This document shows, in pieces, positions 15,150 to 18,581 of a DNA stretch of 18,581 nt (within the stretch, counting starts at the first letter, position 1; each line of letters starts with the position of its first letter). The notes under the pieces were generated by a model. The model searched no databases, was not told the origin of the DNA, and was given only the letters and a program-made list of their open reading frames with translations. A program made the translations under genes and the position numbers. This DNA is from Clostridia bacterium (GTDB lineage Bacteria; Bacillota; Clostridia; UBA1381), in contig RQCD01000191.1 of NCBI GenBank assembly GCA_008668455.1, positions 1 to 18,581 on the forward strand, read 5' to 3'.

Positions 15150-18100
15150 TGCGTATGAAAAGATGGTTATGGCTTCTGCTGCTTTTGTTCCCCCTGGGAG
15201 CAGAGGCGGCAGAGGTCGGAGATTATGTAAATTTTGGCGATTTTGGCGGTGAGGATGTTACCTATTATATTGCCGGGAAAAAGGACTATAACGGAGACGG
15301 AATTTCCGATTATCTGCTTTTTTCCGAAAAAATCATCACCAGACGTGAATTTGACAATGAGACAAACAGATGGAGTCAAAGCGCATTAAGAAGCTGGCTG
15401 AATAATGAGGATGGGTTTCTGTCCGAGGAGAATTTTTCAAAAGCGGAACGGGAAAAAATAGTTCCGGTTCTAAGAAGGTCAGCGCTTCCGACAGAGGAGT
15501 ACGCTGACGGCGGCACAGAGAACTGGATTTGGAATGACGGCGACAATACGGACTGGAAAAACGCGGTGCAGAATTATGAGAATGCTTATTATGAAAATAG
15601 CGTCGATCTGGTTGTTATTCCCTCTGTAAAAGAGCTTTCAGATGCGGAGATTCCGCTGAGGATTATGACGGGAGCACCGACGGTGGAGGCCGGAGAGGGA
15701 CTTTCCTGGACGCAATGTGCTTTCTTTCTTCGTGATGCCGGAGGGGGGAGCGTTGACCGGGTTCGGTTTTATTATGAATACAACAGCGTGAGCGTGGCGG
15801 CGGTGACAAATGCGGCAATCGGAATTCGTCCGATGCTGGTGATCAACGGAAAAAGTGTGTTTTTGGGTGAGGGCAGCCGCATTTCTCCGTATTATCTTTC
15901 CGGAAGCAGGGACGAACCGGAAAAACACATGCCGGACCTGACTGGAAAATATGTAAACCTGGGGCGTTTTCGACAAAAGCCGGTCAGCTTTTATATCTGC
16001 GGCAAAAAGGACTGTAACGGAGACGGCATTTTAGATTATCAGCTTTTTTCGACCAGTGTGATTGCCTATAAGGCATTTGATCCGGGTTCTGGAAATTGGA
16101 AAAACAGTGCGCTCCGTACCTGGCTTAACAGCAGTGATCCGACGGCAGATGAGGACGGAGATCCCGGTTTTTTGTCCGGATTTTCCGAGCAGGAAAAACA
16201 AAGACTTCTGACTGTTACAAATCAGAGCATGTACCCAAAAGCGGACGGCGCGGACGGCGGACAGGAGGCATGGCGCTGGAACGACGGAAACAAAAGGGAC
16301 TGGCGGCTTGCAGTTCAGAATTATGAGAATGCATACTATCAGCTCTCCGAAGATCGGGTCTTTCTTCCGTCGGTTCGGGATTTATCCGAAATGCAAAAGA
16401 CCTTGCTATTTGTTCCGGCTGCCGGAACGGCAGGAGAAAATCCGACTGGCACAAAGTATGGATTTTTCTTCCGGGATGCGGCATGGGGCAGAGAGGACGC
16501 AGTTCGGTATTTTTATGAATACAACGGCGTAGGTCTTTTTGCGGCAAACTGCAAAATGGGGATTCGCCCCATGCTTGTGCTGGATGGAAGAACGCTCCTT
16601 GCCGGCAGCGGAGATCAGAACGCTCCGTTCTATGTGGCAGGAAAGGAACATCCGGCTATGAAAATCAAGGACTGCCAAAAGACAGCCGGAAATGAAAAAA
16701 CGACTTATACGGCACGAATAAAGAATTATGCGGTTGGAGACCGGAGCGTTACTCTTGCTGCGGCAGTTTACGAAAATGGCAGACTGAAAAAAACATACAG
16801 CAGCGAAAAAACGATTCTACATGCCCGGAGCAAGCAGATTTCGGTGGAGGTACCGAAAGAGGAAAGCGGCGAGGTAAGGCTTTATTATTGGGATGAAACA
16901 CTCGCACCGATTCCGGTTTATGAAAAGGTGGAATCGGAGGTACGCGAGCTTTCCTATCAGAATGACTTTCAGTTTTTGGATGATAATATTACAATTTCCG
17001 CACAGTATGGCATAAAAAATGCGTTTGACGGGGACACAAAAACGCCCTTTGCGATGGGTAATCTCGTGGCAGACGATATTGTGTTTCATTTTAAAAATTT
17101 AACCACACTCAAAAAAATCAGCCTGCAATCTGTCCAAAACGGAGACTGGGCAATGGCAAAAACGATAGAGCTTTATGCGTATAATGCTGAAAGCATTTAT
17201 CGGAAAAACACAAAAAATCCGGTATATGCTGCAAAAATTGACCTTTCCAGGAATGACTCCATGCAGGAGTTTTTCCTGCCGGAGGATGAAACGCTGACAG
17301 AAATGACGCATCTGGTTCTGCGGATCACTGATACCTACCGCTTTTCATCAGGTGCGGTCTGGGGCGGTTTTTCAGAAATCAGGCTGTACGGCTCGGCTGC
17401 AGAAAACGAGCCGTCCGTCTCGGACACAGTGGACGCAGAGCTTTTAGGAAACCGGGAGCTTGCGCGCCTTTTCGGCATTGATCTTCCAAACGGAAAAGCT
17501 GACCGGCAGGCTGCCGCAGACGCTTTAGAAAGAATCGGAATAGAAAGCTCCGGTGGCGCAAAACCGATATCCGGAGATGAATTTTACGGTATGTTTACCG
17601 ATCCGAACCGCTTTTTAAAAAGCGGGATTGGAATGCTTTGGGGCATTCCGGAGCTATCCGGGAGAGATCTGGGCATAGGACTTTTGGAGGCGCTGCGCAC
17701 ACGCACTGTACCGGAGAACCTTTCCGAAAACGGACGGGAGCATCTGGAGGATAAAACTGACGCGCTTACGGCGGCACACATCGGCGAGGCAACTGTTTCT
17801 CCGGGGACAGTAAACGGAACATTTTCCTTTACCCGGCTGCCGAAACCGAAGGTATTGCAGCCGACAAATTTCTGCTATAACGTGCCTTTTCACTATGCCG
17901 GTTTATACTACGGTGTGAAGCCGGAAGGGGAGGAAGGGTCAAAAAGACGGGAATTTTCCCGGGCATTGGCAGATGCCGGGGCAATGTCGCTCCGCTTTCC
18001 CGGCGGACTTCCCTGCCATCAGTACCTCTTAGAGGGCGAGCAGAAAACAGCCGAGCTATATCAAAAGACAAAAGGAAAATTCGGCGGACTGTATAACACA

Positions 18101-18581
18101 GATGATCCGAACAGCCGGTACTACACCGATTTTTATGAATTTCTGGATTTTTGCCGGGAATATAGCATAGAGCCGATTTTTCAGGTAAACACCAGCTTTT
18201 ATGTTGATCCGGAAACAGGAAAGATTCATGCAATCTGTCCGAATATTTACGCGGAGAACACAGATCTTTACGATCATGACCGTTTTTCAGAGGCGGCATT
18301 TGCATTAGGAAAGCAGATTGATCAGATGCACTCCCGCGGTTATACCATAAAATACTGGGAGCTTGGAAATGAGGATTTTTACACGCTGAATGTGCAAAAA
18401 ACTGCGCTTTCCGACCCGGAGAATACCGCAGAGCAGAATTATGCCAAGCTGACAGAACCGATGATTCGTGTGATTAAAGAAAAAATTCCGGATGCGGTTA
18501 TCATCGCAACCGGAGGATTTCCAAGCCTGGATCAGACTTACAGGGAGGATGGCATTTTAGAGGCTGTGGACTATGTGAGCG
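15149..18581 (+). CDS. Secreted hydrolase with tandem DUF6273-like modules and GH-A-like catalytic domain (3' end cut by window)
   Basis: At least 1144 codons open to the window end. The start ATG at 15149 overlaps the preceding TAA (TAATG); a second in-frame ATG is at 15155. Signal peptide MKRWLWLLLLLFPLGAEA. Two DUF6273-like modules (about 19-235 and 266-481), each with a DxNGDGxxD loop (D46 and D288), LRSWLNN or LRTWLNS, VQNYENAYY and IGIRPML. Then an Ig-like beta domain (about 505-600), a discoidin-like sandwich (about 600-750, QNGDWAMAKTIELYAYN, GAVWGGFSEIRLYG) like that in the 6526 hydrolase, a helical segment (about 760-885), and the catalytic domain from about 905: NFCYNVPFHYAG, SLRFPGGLPCHQY and YWELGNED with E1075 as probable acid/base. 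The nucleophile and C-terminal domain lie beyond the window. No good ribosome site precedes the start (nearest AGGA is 18 bases away), implying coupling to the upstream frame. Confidence 0.78.
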   Translation, partial: MRMKRWLWLLLLLFPLGAEAAEVGDYVNFGDFGGEDVTYYIAGKKDYNGDGISDYLLFSEKIITRREFDNETNRWSQSALRSWLNNEDGFLSEENFSKAEREKIVPVLRRSALPTEEYADGGTENWIWNDGDNTDWKNAVQNYENAYYENSVDLVVIPSVKELSDAEIPLRIMTGAPTVEAGEGLSWTQCAFFLRDAGGGSVDRVRFYYEYNSVSVAAVTNAAIGIRPMLVINGKSVFLGEGSRISPYYLSGSRDEPEKHMPDLTGKYVNLGRFRQKPVSFYICGKKDCNGDGILDYQLFSTSVIAYKAFDPGSGNWKNSALRTWLNSSDPTADEDGDPGFLSGFSEQEKQRLLTVTNQSMYPKADGADGGQEAWRWNDGNKRDWRLAVQNYENAYYQLSEDRVFLPSVRDLSEMQKTLLFVPAAGTAGENPTGTKYGFFFRDAAWGREDAVRYFYEYNGVGLFAANCKMGIRPMLVLDGRTLLAGSGDQNAPFYVAGKEHPAMKIKDCQKTAGNEKTTYTARIKNYAVGDRSVTLAAAVYENGRLKKTYSSEKTILHARSKQISVEVPKEESGEVRLYYWDETLAPIPVYEKVESEVRELSYQNDFQFLDDNITISAQYGIKNAFDGDTKTPFAMGNLVADDIVFHFKNLTTLKKISLQSVQNGDWAMAKTIELYAYNAESIYRKNTKNPVYAAKIDLSRNDSMQEFFLPEDETLTEMTHLVLRITDTYRFSSGAVWGGFSEIRLYGSAAENEPSVSDTVDAELLGNRELARLFGIDLPNGKADRQAAADALERIGIESSGGAKPISGDEFYGMFTDPNRFLKSGIGMLWGIPELSGRDLGIGLLEALRTRTVPENLSENGREHLEDKTDALTAAHIGEATVSPGTVNGTFSFTRLPKPKVLQPTNFCYNVPFHYAGLYYGVKPEGEEGSKRREFSRALADAGAMSLRFPGGLPCHQYLLEGEQKTAELYQKTKGKFGGLYNTDDPNSRYYTDFYEFLDFCREYSIEPIFQVNTSFYVDPETGKIHAICPNIYAENTDLYDHDRFSEAAFALGKQIDQMHSRGYTIKYWELGNEDFYTLNVQKTALSDPENTAEQNYAKLTEPMIRVIKEKIPDAVIIATGGFPSLDQTYREDGILEAVDYVS

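Noticed and set aside
17829..18305. Minus-strand ORF of 158 codons opposite the second hydrolase
   Set aside because: Antisense shadow; the plus strand has conserved catalytic motifs there that match the upstream paralogue.

Overview
This window looks like a carbohydrate-utilisation locus from a Gram-positive, low-to-mid GC Clostridia-type bacterium, probably a gut or rumen lineage or a metagenome-assembled relative. The reasons are strong AGGAGG-type ribosome binding sites, extended -10 promoters, a lipoprotein solute-binding protein, S-layer homology (SLH) anchoring, and modular secreted glycoside hydrolases with typical Firmicutes signal peptides. No RNA genes, insertion sequences, CRISPR arrays or phage genes were seen. 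Every stretch longer than about 300 bases is coding or pseudogene.

Layout: bases 1-2125 on the minus strand hold a two-component system, a 7-TM-type sensor kinase (2125 to 641) followed by a NarL/LuxR-type response regulator (620 to 1, running off the window). A 254-bp divergent promoter region (2126-2379) carries a promoter for each direction, both with the same extended -10, and several GTTGATAA half-sites or palindromes. From 2380 to the window end everything is on the plus strand in one tightly packed, probably single operon: solute-binding lipoprotein, MalF-like and MalG-like permeases, a cytoplasmic GH130-type phosphorylase, a 1076-aa secreted multidomain glycoside hydrolase, a 915-aa secreted DUF6273-like protein with three C-terminal SLH domains, an 876-codon secreted SLH-like gene broken by three in-frame stop codons, and a second large secreted hydrolase (cut by the window end) that joins two DUF6273-like modules to the same catalytic domain as the first hydrolase.

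Working model (inference): the SLH protein and hydrolases act at the cell surface on a polysaccharide, oligosaccharides are captured by the lipoprotein and imported by the two permeases using an ATPase encoded elsewhere, and the GH130 enzyme phosphorolyses an imported beta-mannoside. The sensor kinase/regulator pair is the likely local control. The most notable points are the paralogous hydrolases, which I cannot place firmly in a named GH family, the DUF6273-like/calcium-loop modules fused to one of them, and the three-stop pseudogene lying directly upstream of a translationally coupled hydrolase.
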